Below, piece after piece: positions 23,766 to 36,110 of a stretch of 64,000 nucleotides of DNA. How positions within the stretch are numbered: the stretch's first letter is position 1; each line of letters starts with the position of its first letter. Origin of the DNA: Microvelia longipes (taxonomy: Eukaryota > Arthropoda > Insecta > Hemiptera > Veliidae); contig JACMZG010001911.1 in NCBI GenBank assembly GCA_018340805.1, positions 32,846,755-32,910,754 of the forward strand. Direction: 5' to 3'. The position numbers were made by a program, and so were the translations under genes. The notes beneath the pieces are model-generated. The model worked only from the letters and a program-made list of their open reading frames with translations, ran no database searches and had not been told where the DNA came from.

Positions 23766-25084
23766 ACTTTACAACCACTCGAAAAAAATAGTATTATTAA
23801 ATTAAACAAAGGTATTTCATAAAAATGATTGCTCGGTGAACGGTGTTGCAAATTTGATTTTAGATAATTTAAGCAGCCTAAAACTTTACTTTAACTTCCG
23901 AATCTTATATAGGAATAACTAACAGCCCAGGGGTGGCTTAAAGTTGATTAGCAAATACCCTAAATGTTGTTTGATTCCACCCTACACTATTTCTGGGCAG
24001 TTTTAGCACAGTCACTGCTTAGACTACCTCTACTTTTCACTATGAAAAAATTCAGGTTATACCCATTAAAACTGGCAACCCCAAAAGAGAGAGCGTTTTC
24101 TTTTAAGGTAATTTATTTTCTTACTTAAGTTAATGTACCGCAAGGTGAATTAAATACCTTCAATTCATACTACACTACATTGAGTGCCTACGAAATGTAA
24201 AATAGCTTCTGTAAAGACGAATTAAACGAATGGGAGTTTAATATAAAATGCCATTGACAGACAATTTCATTCTCTTTATAGTAGTATATAAGCAGAAACC
24301 ACGATAGAGGAATATAGAAGAGGAAACACTGTTCCAAACATCAATTTCATCCAAAACGATTGAGTTGTTATTGAAATCTCTTTGATGTCTCTCTCGCTTT
24401 ACAACACCTGGTATTCAACAACTAGATTAAAACATCAAAGCCTTTTCGAGATTTTTATTTTAACGATATCGACGTCAAAATCTCATCAAATTTTTATTAA
24501 AGCTTTTACAAAGAAATTGCTTTCACAAATAATTTATTTTAAACTTCTTTTAAATTGAGCGAAAAGGCAAGAGCGAAAATGCAAGGAATGAAGTCACTAA
24601 ATAAAACATTTAAATTTTATTTAAATAAACTAACTAAGCCAATTTACGACGCAGCGCAAAACAAGTCAAGAGAAATAAACCTAAAGACAATGTCAAGACA
24701 TGAGAAAATTCAATTCCATTTTATTTTTATAACAATGCATAAATATGAACTAAAAATATATAAACTGCTTTGAAGCGTCAATTTTCCAGGTATTCTTAAT
24801 CGGTCGTTGAATAAAACGCTTCATCAAACAAGTAGAGTTTTATTATTTTTTCAGTAAAAAGCTTGTATCCGAGATTCTCAAAATCTTTATTTAGAATTAT
24901 ACGCACATGTGTACCCCAATTAATTATGTGTGCCCCTCAAAATGATGCAGGATAATGAATCCTGGTTTGTTAAGGGTTTACCTTTCTACTTCAGTACCAT
25001 AACCTTTATTTTTAATACATGTATTTTATAATTACCAAAATACTAATTCAAAGCATTTACAAAATTAAAAAAACATGATTTAGT
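23766..25084. other. Intergenic, no gene recognised
   Basis: No supported feature. The open frame at 24555-24773 shows no known motif. Confidence 0.4.
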
Positions 25085-25420
25085 AAAAAAAATCGAGTAC
25101 AGGGTACTTTGGACTTTTCTTCTTCGGACTCGCTTCGCTCGTCTTCAGAATGTCACGGTTATCCAAAGGTTAAGGTGTAGTTACTTGGTTCACGCAACGC
25201 TCGACATCAGGATAAAGTGACAATCAAAAGTATAGTCTTATGTTTTCGGACTCGCTTCGTTCGTTCTCAGAATATCAAGATTACACAAAGCCAAGGCAGT
25301 ATGTACGGTTATATAGCATTTGGTTGAACTCATGCAAATAGTGCGGTAGGACATTCAATTATAGCTGTAGGACGGTATTAGTTTCTTTCGTATTACCGCT
25401 TGGCAAAGTTATTAATGTCA
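25085..25420 (+). repeat. Dispersed family A repeat, shortened subtype
   Basis: Starts AATCGAGTACAGGGTACTTT and holds three successive CTCGCTTCGCTCGTCTTCAG-type blocks (about 25128, 25190, 25250). It lacks the long 3' part. A similar shortened arrangement lies at 40480-40680. Confidence 0.65.
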
Positions 25421-27949
25421 TTTTTCTTGAATTACATATTGGCTAGGTTAGAATGACATCACAGAGAGGTTCCCTTCTATAACCTGAGTCTAAAGATTAC
25501 ATTTTAAAAGCGGGAAATATCAGTTTCTGGGTTAAGCAAATAATTTTACTTCAAAGGGTCTAAGAATGGCTTGAGTAAAAAATCATAGACTTAATGAAAA
25601 TATATGTGATGTTGGTGTGCTACAACGATGGACCTTGACGAGTTTTAACAAATATTTTTGTGTTATTGGTCGTTTTTAGCTGAAGATGTAGAGTAGTAGT
25701 TGTTTAGTTTAAGGTACAAGAGGAGTAAACAAATTATGGAAAATGAAAAGATTAAGTAAAAAGTATGTATGATGTAAACTCATAAAATTACATTAATGGC
25801 GTTGTTCGGATGAAGCTGAGAAAAGGGATCGACTCTGTTTAACAATTTGAAATTTTTTTATTGATCAGAAACATTTAAAATTGATTTTAGTCACATTCTT
25901 AGGTAAAAAAGAGCCACCTCCTTAGCTATTTTTTCCCAAAGGATTTTATATAAACGTAGGTTTCTCTAACAATGTATCATTATTTTCATCAAGCCATAAT
26001 GATTTTACTAAGCTGCTTAGTATTGAACATTTGAAGCAACTATAAAGAAATACGAACAACATACATTATTGATAAAAATATATGAGAAAAAAAATTTGTA
26101 TTATACACCATGAATAAAAAGTTAAGAATAATGGAACTCCGAGATGTAGTTATGTAGAGATATTTCTAATATACAAAAAAAACTTCAAAGTAATAACAAA
26201 ACATAAAAGAAGGTTTAAAATCGTTGTGGAATTCCATTAAATAAATATTGTTGAAGTATCTTTCAGTTGAAAGAATTCTATAGAAGGGATCAAAAATTTA
26301 AATCTAGAGAATAGAAGAATGAAGCCAGAATCTCATTCAGAATAGAGTTTCCTTTGAGAGCCGTTTCTAGATTATCTCTCTTGAAAACTATTTAAAAAGA
26401 ATACAAAGAAAAATCAAAACCACATACTGCATCAATAACTGCAGATAATAAACCCAATCAAATAAATATATATCACAAAGGTAAAAACAAAACCAATAAA
26501 CGACAGCTTGTACTATTGTACCAAGAGATGGCGTGACTACTGCAGGCAAACATCAAGAGACCATCTCTTATTATTTCATAATATTCTTAATTTAAAAAAA
26601 TGTTGTAATAGCATTAATCATGCTATTAATCATTCTTTTATATCTATGTAAAACACTATTTGAGAGATAGGGTTTTTGAATTAGTCCTTATGCTGCTCTT
26701 ATATTTTATGCTTAAAAGGTTAAATGACGCTTAAGAGGACAGATAAGAGTCGTTTTGCATTTTTATACGTATTTTGCTAAGAACTAATTAACATACAATT
26801 AGCATTCACTTTCATATCATAAGATATTCTGTTTTAAAACAGTCAACAAACCATTAGATGCTAAAAAGAACAATAAACCATAGAATGAAACAATAAAGTG
26901 TTAACAGCGATACTTACAAAATCAAGTTGAAAGTTATTTGATTTTAAGCAAAAAATACAGTAAAAGCGAATCCTTTGACCTCAAAGAAAGCAAATAATAG
27001 CATAAAATGAAGTTTCTACCTTTGGAAGTAAACTTCTAAATTAAAGAACAGCAGAAGAAAGTTTATAGACAAGCAAACCTTAGTTCATAGCCGCTCAGAA
27101 TCACAAAACAACAAATATTCCTTAACATCATAAATAAAGTAAGACCATAAAATAGAACAGAGAAGAGAAGAAACAAAAAAACATATAAGTCTAAAGTACA
27201 AGAGCGAAAAGACACATAGTTTCTTCTTTGTTTATTTATTTACATCACCGATGCTTTTATTTATTTCTGGAAAATAGTAAAGTTGTCTTTTATATTCTAG
27301 AAACAGAGCTTTTTTATTTTAAAAATTTAAAAACATAATACAATATTAAGATTCTTAGTCATAAGGAAAGCTGCAAAGCTATAAGATGGTGTTCTGTATA
27401 TTACAATCAACCCACCAAAAATCAAAAATCGAGTGTGATTTGTAACGAAGAAACCATTATATGGGTTTTGTGAAAAATTACTAAACTAACATAAATACTT
27501 TTTAAATGTAGATAAGTACACTGATAAGAAAATTGATAGATGATCTATCAATCATCAATGATCTAGAATAGACATTTTATTAACTCTTCAATAAAGATTT
27601 TCGAAAATTACAAATATAATAATGTACTCCTTCAGCGGCTTGATGTGGTTGCAAGTTATATAGAGCTCATGAAAACTGTTTTATAAGTAAAAATCAATTA
27701 AATTCACCATATTATGATTGGGTTTTTATGTAATATAGTGGTGAAGAAGAAATAATAAAATAGTCTTTGTGTAGCGTATTTTTGATGCAAGTTGACTAAC
27801 TTATTGCTTGTTAAAGGAAATTCTACAGCGTTAATACTCTAAAGTATTTATATAAAAGATGTAAATACTCATAATAGATATAACATATAAACAACAAAGG
27901 ATGGAAAAATATAACAAATATTTACAAAGGATAGGGAAATGGAAGTAAG
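25421..27949. other. Intergenic, no gene recognised
   Basis: About 2.5 kb of AT-rich DNA. 25780-25855 has weak similarity to the H-family 5' region (GTTGTTCGGATGA). Nothing else can be supported. Confidence 0.4.
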
Positions 27950-28610
27950 TTGGGTGGAGAAGGGATCATGTCCAAACATCTTCAGTACACAGGACTCGTT
28001 TCACAAGTCCTTAGACTAAGAAATTCATCTAATTCATATTGCAGTAAGTCCTTTAACTTCCTTTTATCGTCCTCAGACAGATAAAATATTCATATTATTC
28101 CCAGCGGTAACCCATTCACGTACTGATCTCACTCGATGCTTCTTATCACTAGTGATTCGACAAAATTTTATATTGATATAAAACTTCGTGTAGTTTTTCC
28201 GTACTTAAAGGGGTCTTGTGATAAATTACACTTAAAGAGATGATATATTTTGTATTTGATCTTTTTACAGACATTTTATATACTTACATGCATGTCATTA
28301 TAATTGTTTTTCAACTTATAATAACATGAAACTTGGTTCATTTGTTGGTCTTATACATGAATACATGCGTGCGGAATTTCAAATCGATCCAAACATGTTT
28401 CCACTTTTTATGAATTTATAAAATTTTCAAGTATTGAGTGATTAATAACGATATAGAGCCCTAATTATTACACATATTATTTTCCAGATAGCGCAAATAG
28501 GCCGAAAGATTAAATTTTGTACAACGTTTCAACTCTCTAGCATATAAAGACACTCGGAATCATAACGATAACAAACACACACACAGACAACTCATTTTTG
28601 GTTTTTTTCG
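27950..28610 (+). repeat. Dispersed family A repeat, degenerate long copy
   Basis: Recognisable by ATTCCCAGCGGTAACCCATTC (about 28097), ACTCGATGCTTCTTA, TACATGCGTGCGGAATTTC and TTTCAACTCTCTAGCATATA; the start is eroded. Confidence 0.6.
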
Positions 28611-29610
28611 AGCTAGAGCTAATAAATGACGACGTAAAAGAAGATTTGTTATGGCATTTAAAATCAACTATAAATAATCAAAAATAGCGGATTGTTAATA
28701 TTGGTTATTATTGGTAATAGTTGGTCAATTTTGATTACTAAAGATTACCAATGGTGATAGATAATTGTTTCTTAGACATTTAAAAATTAAATATACCTAA
28801 CTATTCTAACTATAAGAAAATAAGTATATATAAAAAAACAACTTTGAACAAATAAAAACTAAAAAAATAATTACACACTTGAAAAAGACTCCTCACAAAC
28901 AAAATTAAACAATATTGTGATATAATAAAAAGATTGTATTCACTATTTAGATAAAAAAGTAAGTCTTTTACTAAAATAATAAATAAACGACTTAAAGCAC
29001 AGCAAGAATCAAAACCTAAACAAAAATTCCAAAACTTTGAAAACGGAAAGTTCTTCTGTGTCAGGTCTCTAAGGTGTTCCCTAATCAATCAAATGCTAAT
29101 CACTGAATCATTTGTGCGGACTTAGTCGGTTTGCGATAGTATCCATTTTCCGTAATGCTACCGCAAGCTGTTCAAGAACTATACAATTACATAGGTTGAA
29201 ATATGAGCTGTCACCGCAGGCAACGGACGGACGCATCGCTACCGCAGCATTCTGAATGAACCTTCACACATTGTATGTTAGGTAACCCTATGTAAGGTAC
29301 ACTTTATGGATCAAAAGCTGTATTTTCATTAATAGGTCATACAAAATTCTCTCCTATAGCAGCGTATTAAAATAAAAATTTAAATGATATAAATGATAAA
29401 AGATGATAAATTACATTTTGACAGTGAGGATATAAAAAGTTAGCAAAAAACTCCCGTGAAGGTTTAAAGATTGAACCGAATAAACGCCTCTACCTTGAAG
29501 CAATATTTCAGAGACAATATTCCGTGTTTACTTTTCTAACTTAATTTTAAGATTAAGGTAAAAATTGAGGAAAAAATGCCGAAAATGTTACTAATAAAAA
29601 CCTAAAAGTA
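28611..29610. other. Intergenic, nothing recognised
   Basis: The minus-strand open frame at 28810-29088 is hydrophobic and Phe/Leu-rich with no recognisable family motif. Confidence 0.35.
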
Positions 29611-29840
29611 TCAAATCAGGTACGGGGTACCTAGGAACGTTTCCTCAGTCATTCTCAAAATGTGGAAATCACCTAATTTAGATTGCAGTGTCTTAAACCC
29701 ACAATTGATCCTTAATAGATCGCAAACAAATTTGTTTTATTCCCAAGTGCAAATGGTCGCCCGTTGATGTGCTGACCTCGCACGTAGTACATAGCTGCTT
29801 AACATTAGTGATCCGAAAAGGTCGCGTATATATACTAGAC
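29611..29840 (+). repeat. Dispersed family A repeat, 5' part
   Basis: Starts AATCAGGTACGGGGTACCTA and keeps a diverged ATTCCCAAGTGCAAATGGTC..CTGACCTCGCACG block; truncated after about 230 bp. Confidence 0.65.
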
Positions 29841-30700
29841 GTATTTATTATTATTATTAAACGAATAATTATTAATTTGTATCATATTAATATTATTTAA
29901 TTTTGTATTATATAATATATTATTATTACTTTGAATTTTTAATTGGTGTTTCTAATATATTTACGAGAATAAAATGCAAACGGATAAGTGTAAGAGAGGT
30001 TCAAACTGTACCAAAAGAGAAGTAGAGAGGGAATACGGAATCCAAAACAACATATTTTGTACCTTATCAATCAACATTGCTAAGAACACTGAGGCCACAG
30101 ATTTGAGTCTTATATTGGCACTCTAAAATAACCTTAAAAGATTCGCTAAATTAGTCGGATAGACGATATCTTACGAGTATTACCTTTAAAGTATCCCAGT
30201 TGGTACATGTTGAACATATAAAGAAGGTTTTGGATTCATAATAAAAATAGGGTTGAAATCTATTTATTACATAAAATGTAATAAATTTCTAAATATAACA
30301 CACATCTCTTTCATGGGCTATTAATCACAAGGCAGGTTACAAAAACATCTAAAACAGGAAAAATATCTATAAATGACTTCTGCTCGGGTAGCTCAGCTAG
30401 GATTTCACCTTGAACACCGATATCTATATTTCATTTTAAAAATATAAACGTCCAACGTTTTCTATAGAAAGATTTAAGAACATAAAACTAGAGGTTATCG
30501 ACCGACATTAATAATACAAAGTTAAGAACTAAAGTTTATATACAATGGATGATAAAGCCTTATACATAGAATTAATTTACCTGTTACAAAAATTCATTTG
30601 AATACTAAAAGGTTACAAGAACTTGTTTTAAATAATTATAATCAGGTTAAAAATTTTGTGTGAATCGGCCATGTCACACCAACTCTTAAAAGAATTCTTT
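29841..30700. other. Intergenic, AT-rich
   Basis: No gene. 30388-30410 (GGGTAGCTCAGCTAGGATTTC) resembles a tRNA 5' arm, but no B box or acceptor pairing follows. Confidence 0.4.
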
Positions 30701-31145
30701 TGAAATGACAAGAATAAAAAGAAAAACCTTTATGCCAGCGGAGTGTGGAAACTGCTTAGGCACATATTCACTGCCGCAAGGAAATCACCGGTTTATCCTA
30801 CAGGTTTTTGCTTTTTCACTAAAACCGGTGTCTCAGTCGATTGGGATCTCCAGGCAGCCAACAAAAAACAAATTTACGTATATACTAACCAAGGAGTATA
30901 GTATAAGTACTAATACTATACTCCTTGTACGGACTGCACAGTTAAAGGTGGCGTTAGTTTCTCGTCCCTACGATCCTTTACTCCAACACTTCATCAGCTG
31001 TGAACCTGGTGGACCAGATCAAAGTGTATAGTATAATACTATACTCCTTGACCTTACCCTTCCAGAAGCGGCTTCGATGGCAGCGTAATCCAGCGGGGAC
31101 CAGGTAACCTCCCGAGGCAGCACCCAACCCAATGAGATATCATCA
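30701..31145. other. GC-richer segment with two near-identical dyads, unidentified
   Basis: Composition is clearly less AT-rich than its surroundings. It contains a 14-bp stem (AAGGAGTATAGTAT at 30891-30904 with ATACTATACTCCTT at 30913-30926) and a second dyad of the same sequence at 31026-31049. The open frame at 30705-31031 spans both and matches no family I recognise. It may be a repeat fragment; I cannot name it. Confidence 0.45.
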
Positions 31146-31314
31146 GTCTATTGAAATAGACCCATTAAAAAGAATTATTGGTATATATTAAAACATTTAA
31201 GTGTGAATTATTTATATACGATGTACTTATATAGTTACATGAAGAAGGTATATTTGCATTCCTTCAAGTAAGACGGTACGCAAAAACAACATAACCGTAT
31301 TCTTGGCTCTGGGG

Positions 31315-31530
31315 CAGAAAATTCTGACGTTAACAAATAGATTTCAACTAATATAATGATGAAAAAACCGAGTTTTACCCTAGTAGAGGTCATCATCAGT
31401 GCCGGTGAGAAGAAAACTTTCTAAAATTTCACAAGACTCAAGATCGTTTCTTCTTCCCGGCATTAGACCTGTATTAGGTTTAAATCCGGCTTTGTCATCG
31501 TTGTATTAGTTAAAATATAATATTAGAGAC
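31315..31530. mobile_element. Degenerate PLE-derived foldback with two hammerhead-like ends
   Basis: The left arm holds TCATCAG (31393-31399, complement of CTGATGA) and the right arm a diverged counterpart (CATTAGACCTGTATTAGGTTTAAAT at about 31464). The arms are inverted copies, with GAAGAAAAC..GTTTCTTCTTC near the loop. Both ribozyme cores have lost bases of the GAAA element, so activity is unlikely. Confidence 0.55.
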
Positions 31531-31599
31531 AATTGCATTGAGATCCAATTTCCTATACAATTCCCTTTAAAGCAAATTAAAAAAAGAGCTTATGAGGTT

Positions 31600-31657
31600 T
31601 CTTGAGGGAGGATAGGTTTTTGCGAAAAGAGCTGAAGAGTTGACAAGAATACACGTG

Positions 31658-31724
<67 letters not shown>

Positions 31725-32245
31725 GTATATATAATATTTGTATATATAAGTTCAAATGCTTTCTCGGATTTGATTGAAACTCGAACGAAAATCAAACTTA
31801 TTAATATTCAGAAAATTTAAAAACAATAAAATATTGAAAAATGATGTGATCAAGCTATAATTACAAAAATACGAAACTAATAATTTTAAAATTTGCTTAC
31901 ATTGAGGCAAGATACTACTTTATAAAACTAGCAAAAAGACTAATATGTGCAACAATCATGTGGCCACAAAGCGGCTTTCAGTACCGAGGCCATGGAGCGG
32001 CCAGGAGGCCGAAGGCATTTTGTTTTGCGTTAAATTAAGTTAATTCTGGGACAAAAATTAAATTTTAGTGTTTATAACTTTTAATATAAATATAGTGGCT
32101 TTAGTATAAAAATATTATAAGAAGTTACACATCAACCCTTATGAAATTGACTTTTAATTAATTTTGGTATATCCGGGCTAGAATTTTATTTTTTATGTCA
32201 AGTTGTTTAAAGCAGATCTAAAAAGGGGCCGTAGGCCCTTTAAAA
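31600..32245 (+). repeat. Family H element, partial copy with TA tract and hairpin remnants
   Basis: A TA tract (31657-31749) is followed by GCTTTCTCGGATTTGATTGAAAC, as after the TA tract at 38350, then by H-type hairpin remnants TGTGGCCACAAAGCGGC (31961) and GGCCGAAGGC (32001) and a GTA-loop hairpin at about 32223-32241. Order matches the H family but much is missing. Confidence 0.55.
31657..31749. repeat. TA microsatellite inside a family H copy
   Basis: About 60 bp of uninterrupted TA plus flanking imperfect units. Confidence 0.85.
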
Positions 32246-33040
32246 TTAATTTACATCATGTTTAATACATTATTATATGAATATAAAATTTATTGTATAC
32301 CGATAAAACCAAAAAGGATTTTTTTAATGACCAAGTTTATTTTATTAAATGTATATTTCCTTACCATGCTTTGTACAAATATTATTTATTCCAATAAAAT
32401 ATACAATTGGAATAACAAATGAATTGAATAATAAAGTAACAAAATTTTATAGTTACCAAATCCTTTTGTTTAATAAAATAAATATTATCATTTAGAATTT
32501 AGTTATGACTTGTTTTATCTAACTGAGTTATTCGTTATTATAATGTAATAATAATAATAATAATGAAAAAAAATATATTAGGCTTGTGAAATATAGAATG
32601 GAGCAATAAAGCATAAAATACAACAAGAGAGTCAAAATAAATAATACATTATACAAGTCTACCAAGTATCCAGTGGATTTTCAACAAAAATTACGCTAAA
32701 GAGGTCGTCGGCCAGGAATAGAGGAAGGATGGTTGATTTTGATTTTGCTTGTCTAACTGACCCAAAGAATATATTAAAAGCCTATGCCTAATATATAAAT
32801 ATGTTAAGAAAATTATAGTTACACTATAAAAATATAGCTACTTATGGAATTGATAGTACTAGTTTTTTATGCCTTACGCTTGGAAGGCAGTTTTAAAATT
32901 TGAAAGTAAATATATTCAAAATTGTATTTCAAGGGAGAAGGAAGGGTGTCTGAAGTTGTGACTTCGAGTTCCGAGAGTCCTTATTTAATTTAGATAGGAT
33001 TATACATTTTTATATTTATTCCCTTTGATGATTGACAATT
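32246..33040. other. Intergenic, AT-rich
   Basis: No gene recognised; a short ATA/TAA run lies at 32547-32564. Confidence 0.4.
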
Positions 33041-33043
33041 CTA

Positions 33044-33100
33044 CAATAAATAAGGAGCTCGGAGCTCCTTATTTATTGAGGTCCTCCGGAGGAGGACCTC
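33044..33100. repeat. Two abutting perfect hairpins followed by a T run
   Basis: CAATAAATAAGGAGCTC pairs with GAGCTCCTTATTTATTG around a single G (33061), a 17-bp stem. It directly abuts GAGGTCCTCC-GGA-GGAGGACCTC (33078-33100), a 10-bp stem with a GNA triloop, then TTTTT. The loop type matches the H-family hairpins. Function unknown. Confidence 0.85.
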
Positions 33101-33151
33101 TTTTTGTCACCTCAACATTGGGACCAACAATTGATGATGTTTTGTATTGTT

Positions 33152-33532
33152 AATAAAAGAGGAAGAAGTCTCTCCACAAAAATATATTTCTTTATAGCAA
33201 AGCGCTTTCAACCTAACAAGAGGTCATCATCAGTCCTAGCCGTGGAATAAAGAAGAAGGTGATAGATGAGTCTTATAGATCATATATCAAAGATAGACTG
33301 AGTCTATCTTTGACATCTGATCTATAAGACTCAATAAGAAAGATAGACTCAGTCTATCTTTGATATCTGATCTGTAAGACTCATCTATCACCCTCTTCTT
33401 TATTCAACGGCTAGCACTAATTATGTCCTCTTGTTAGGTTGAAAGCGCTTTGCTTTAAAGAAATATATTTTTTGTGGAGAGACTTCTTCCTCTTTTATTA
33501 AGATGAACTCCATTAACATTAACTTTAGTTCT
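33152..33532. mobile_element. PLE-derived foldback with inverted hammerhead ends and 12-bp target duplication
   Basis: Both ends are inverted copies of a PLE 3' end: TAATAAAAGAGGAAGAAGTC.. on the left and ..GACTTCTTCCTCTTTTATTA on the right, each with TCTCCACA/TGTGGAGA and GCGCTTTC/GAAAGCGC. The left core is intact on the minus strand; the right one reads CTAATTA. The loop folds further (33286-33310 and 33337-33400). It is flanked by TTTTGTATTGTT at 33140-33151 and 33533-33544. No coding capacity. Confidence 0.8.
33206..33233 (-). ncRNA. Hammerhead ribozyme core (minus strand)
   Basis: The complement has CTGATGA (33233-33227), a pairing stem II and GAAA (33209-33206), the conserved core of PLE hammerheads. 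Confidence 0.6.
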
Positions 33533-33544
33533 TTTTGTATTGTT

Positions 33545-34984
33545 CTTACATAGCCGTTGGCCTTGAGTACAGCGAATTTTCAAAAGAAATAAGATCACAC
33601 CTTACTGGCATTCGGCCCTCTTGGTACCGCAGTGCTTTTTGACAAATTTGTCGTCCAATCGTCTTAGAACCACTTTTGAACAATCAAATAGTGTTATAAG
33701 TATAATAGTATTTCGGGACCAAAAATCATTAAAAATAAACACTTTAAAAATTGTCCAAACTCACATTTAGATAATGATAAGAAATATCATTACATTGATA
33801 ATTTTTTATGACTATTATTAAATTAAGATGGCAATGATTTTTAGAAGTTGTTTACGATAAATTGAGCTGAAAAGAAAATTAAAATTACTTTTAATTTATA
33901 ATTACTTTAACACAAAAAAACTTTACTGGACTAAGTTTTAACACATAAAATATTTGTCCTTTTCTAAACTAATCGGGAAACTAACTTAACTGAAAATATT
34001 TAGAATTAACGAAGAAAATAATGCAACTTTTCGTTGTTTATTATTATAAACTTTTCTCATTATTATTTAGAATGAATTTGTTATTTTTCAATCTTACACT
34101 TGAAAAGAACTGAATTGAAAAATTATAAAAGAATAGCAGAACTTACGTAACAATTTGAATCGTGAATTTAATAACTAAACAAAAACATTCCTCCCGGGGT
34201 TTCCACTCTTTTGTCTCTATGGGAACAATTTAAAGCAGTTATCATAACTAATGACAATCAACGAAAAAATAATTAAATTTGGTCCCTAATATTATTATTA
34301 ATAATAATATTATAAATATTAACTAATAATAATTAATAACATCAATATTAATAGGGCTAAGGCCCGTATTCAAAGACATTTTCCTTACCTAAACTTAAAA
34401 TTTTCCTAAAGGGCTCCTTAAGGAACGCTAACCCAGATTATAGTTATCAAAATGAACGTATGCTAAACATGTTATATGTTGACTAAAAAGTTGATACGTT
34501 AAGTTTTGATTTTAACATTTAACTAGAAACTAGGAAAGCAATAAATTATAAGCTTAAAATAAATCTAAAAAAAATCAAAAATTAAAATAAAAGGCGATAG
34601 ATTTCAAAAGGATATTTGATACTTAAAAGTTTATATCTGAAATTTGTTGATAAAAACGAAAAACGATGGATCAGCAGGAAAATTCTATTTTTATTTTTTT
34701 AATAAATGATAAAGACATCTAATACTTACAATACAGCAAAACCTCACAGCTAACACTCATAAATTTTAACCTGACGTATATTTCATCTATAACTCAAAAT
34801 GATACATTGACAACCTCTCGTATCCTTCGTATTAATTATTTTATTCTCTAACTTACAAACATTTAGTCATTGAGGTATTAAACAAGCTTAAAAAACAGCA
34901 GAAAACCAGAACTTCACAACCGCACTAATTTTCAGTTAAGTACAAATTTTACTTTTCCTCATTTGTACCTTAGGTATAGGTACC
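33545..34984. other. Intergenic, nothing recognised
   Basis: AT-rich; an ATTATT/AATAAT palindrome at 34291-34311. No supported gene. Confidence 0.4.
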
Positions 34985-35695
34985 TTAGGTAGTATAGGAA
35001 AAGTATTGTGTTTGCAAAAAAATCCGAAACCGAGCTGAACCTGGAATTATCCGTTTCATGTGTTTTTAAGGCCTCCTCAGAGGTTTTCTCAAAGTTGTCA
35101 GTCTGTATGTGTATGTGAGTGTGTCTGTTATTATCGTAGCGCCCAGTGTATTTATGCTAGAGTTAAAATTTTGTATAAAATCAGCTATTAGAATTAGTTG
35201 TGCTATTATATTTTTTTATGACGTCATTAACCCGCAATAATAATGACTCAGCAAATATTTCGAAAAATCATAAAACACAGAAAATGATGCGATCAGATTG
35301 AGATTTGGTATGCATGTGACTATGTCTAACACTAACCTATGTGCCAAGTTTCATCTCATTATCAGCATTAGTTTAATTTTTATTTTTTTGTGTACTTTTT
35401 TAAAAAAAATTATAAAAGAATAGAAAATGGTCCGATTGAGTTGACATTTATTTCAAGTGTATATTAATACCACTTGGATCATACAAATTAAGGAGCATTG
35501 AGCGTGGTTAGCGCAGTATGGGTTAACGCTAAGAATTATACGAATGCATTTACTATCCGAAGACGAGCGAAGGCGAAGTTCGGAATTTGGTGAACTATAT
35601 TTCTGAGGACGAGCGAAGCGAGTCCGAAGTTGGGAGGAAGAGCGTGGCGAATCCGATGTAATGAGGAAATGTTTTAAGGCACCCCGTACCCGATA
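34985..35695 (-). repeat. Dispersed family A repeat, full-length minus copy
   Basis: Best single example of the family, about 710 bp. On the complement it starts ATCGGGTACGGGGTGCC (about 35693), has TTCGGACTCGCTTCGCTCG and a second CTTCGCCTTCGCTCGTC block, and ends GGTTTCGGATTTTTTTGCAAA before 34995. It contains TGACGTCATTAAC in the forward direction at 35219. No coding frame. Confidence 0.75.
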
Positions 35696-35699
35696 TTTT

Positions 35700-36110
35700 T
35701 CATCATTAGTTATTTGTAAATTAGTTTCTTAAGTTCGACTTCTCTGTTATAATTAGATATGTAAGCATAACAACCTTTAAGTTACATTCTTTTTAGATTT
35801 AATTGTATTGTTTGGTAGTTTAATAAATGATTTTAAGTATTTATTGTTCCTTTTACTTTTATACCTGGTTTCCAAGACTTTTTCAGACACAGCTAACCCT
35901 TGTACACAGCTAACTTCTTCCCCCACCAGTACCTCTTACCACACCCACGCCAACTCCTTCCTCAGCTCCCTCCTTCTACTTGCTACCCAAAAATTCTCGG
36001 ACTGTAAACAGCTCTGATGATGACGTGAAGTCGAAACCGTTCAGTTATATAAATATATTTTTATACTATTGTGGTTGACAATATATTGTGTACTTTTGTA
36101 TTAAACATCA
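35700..36110 (+). mobile_element. Penelope-like element 3' tail with intact hammerhead core
   Basis: A C-rich stretch (35925-35980, CCCCCACCAGTACCTC) typical of PLE 3' untranslated DNA precedes a hammerhead core at 36014-36036. A terminal region with ACTATTGTGGTTGACAATA follows (36066-36084), the same end found as a 58-bp insertion at 15496. The protein part is missing. The open frame at 35808-36017 is probably incidental. Boundaries approximate. Confidence 0.55.
36014..36036 (+). ncRNA. Hammerhead ribozyme core
   Basis: CTGATGA (36014-36020), a short stem II (GAC with GTC) and GAAA (36033-36036), followed by CCGTTCAG. Confidence 0.6.

Noticed and set aside
30388..30412. tRNA-like 5' arm GGGTAGCTCAGCTAGG
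   Set aside because: No B box, anticodon arm or acceptor pairing downstream.
31567..31795. Open frames over TA tracts (also 38145-38393, 47878-48108, 61985-62236)
   Set aside because: Alternating Ile-Tyr translations of microsatellites.
33044..33105. Rho-independent bacterial terminators
   Set aside because: Hairpin plus T run looks the part, but the setting is eukaryotic repeat DNA with no adjacent gene.
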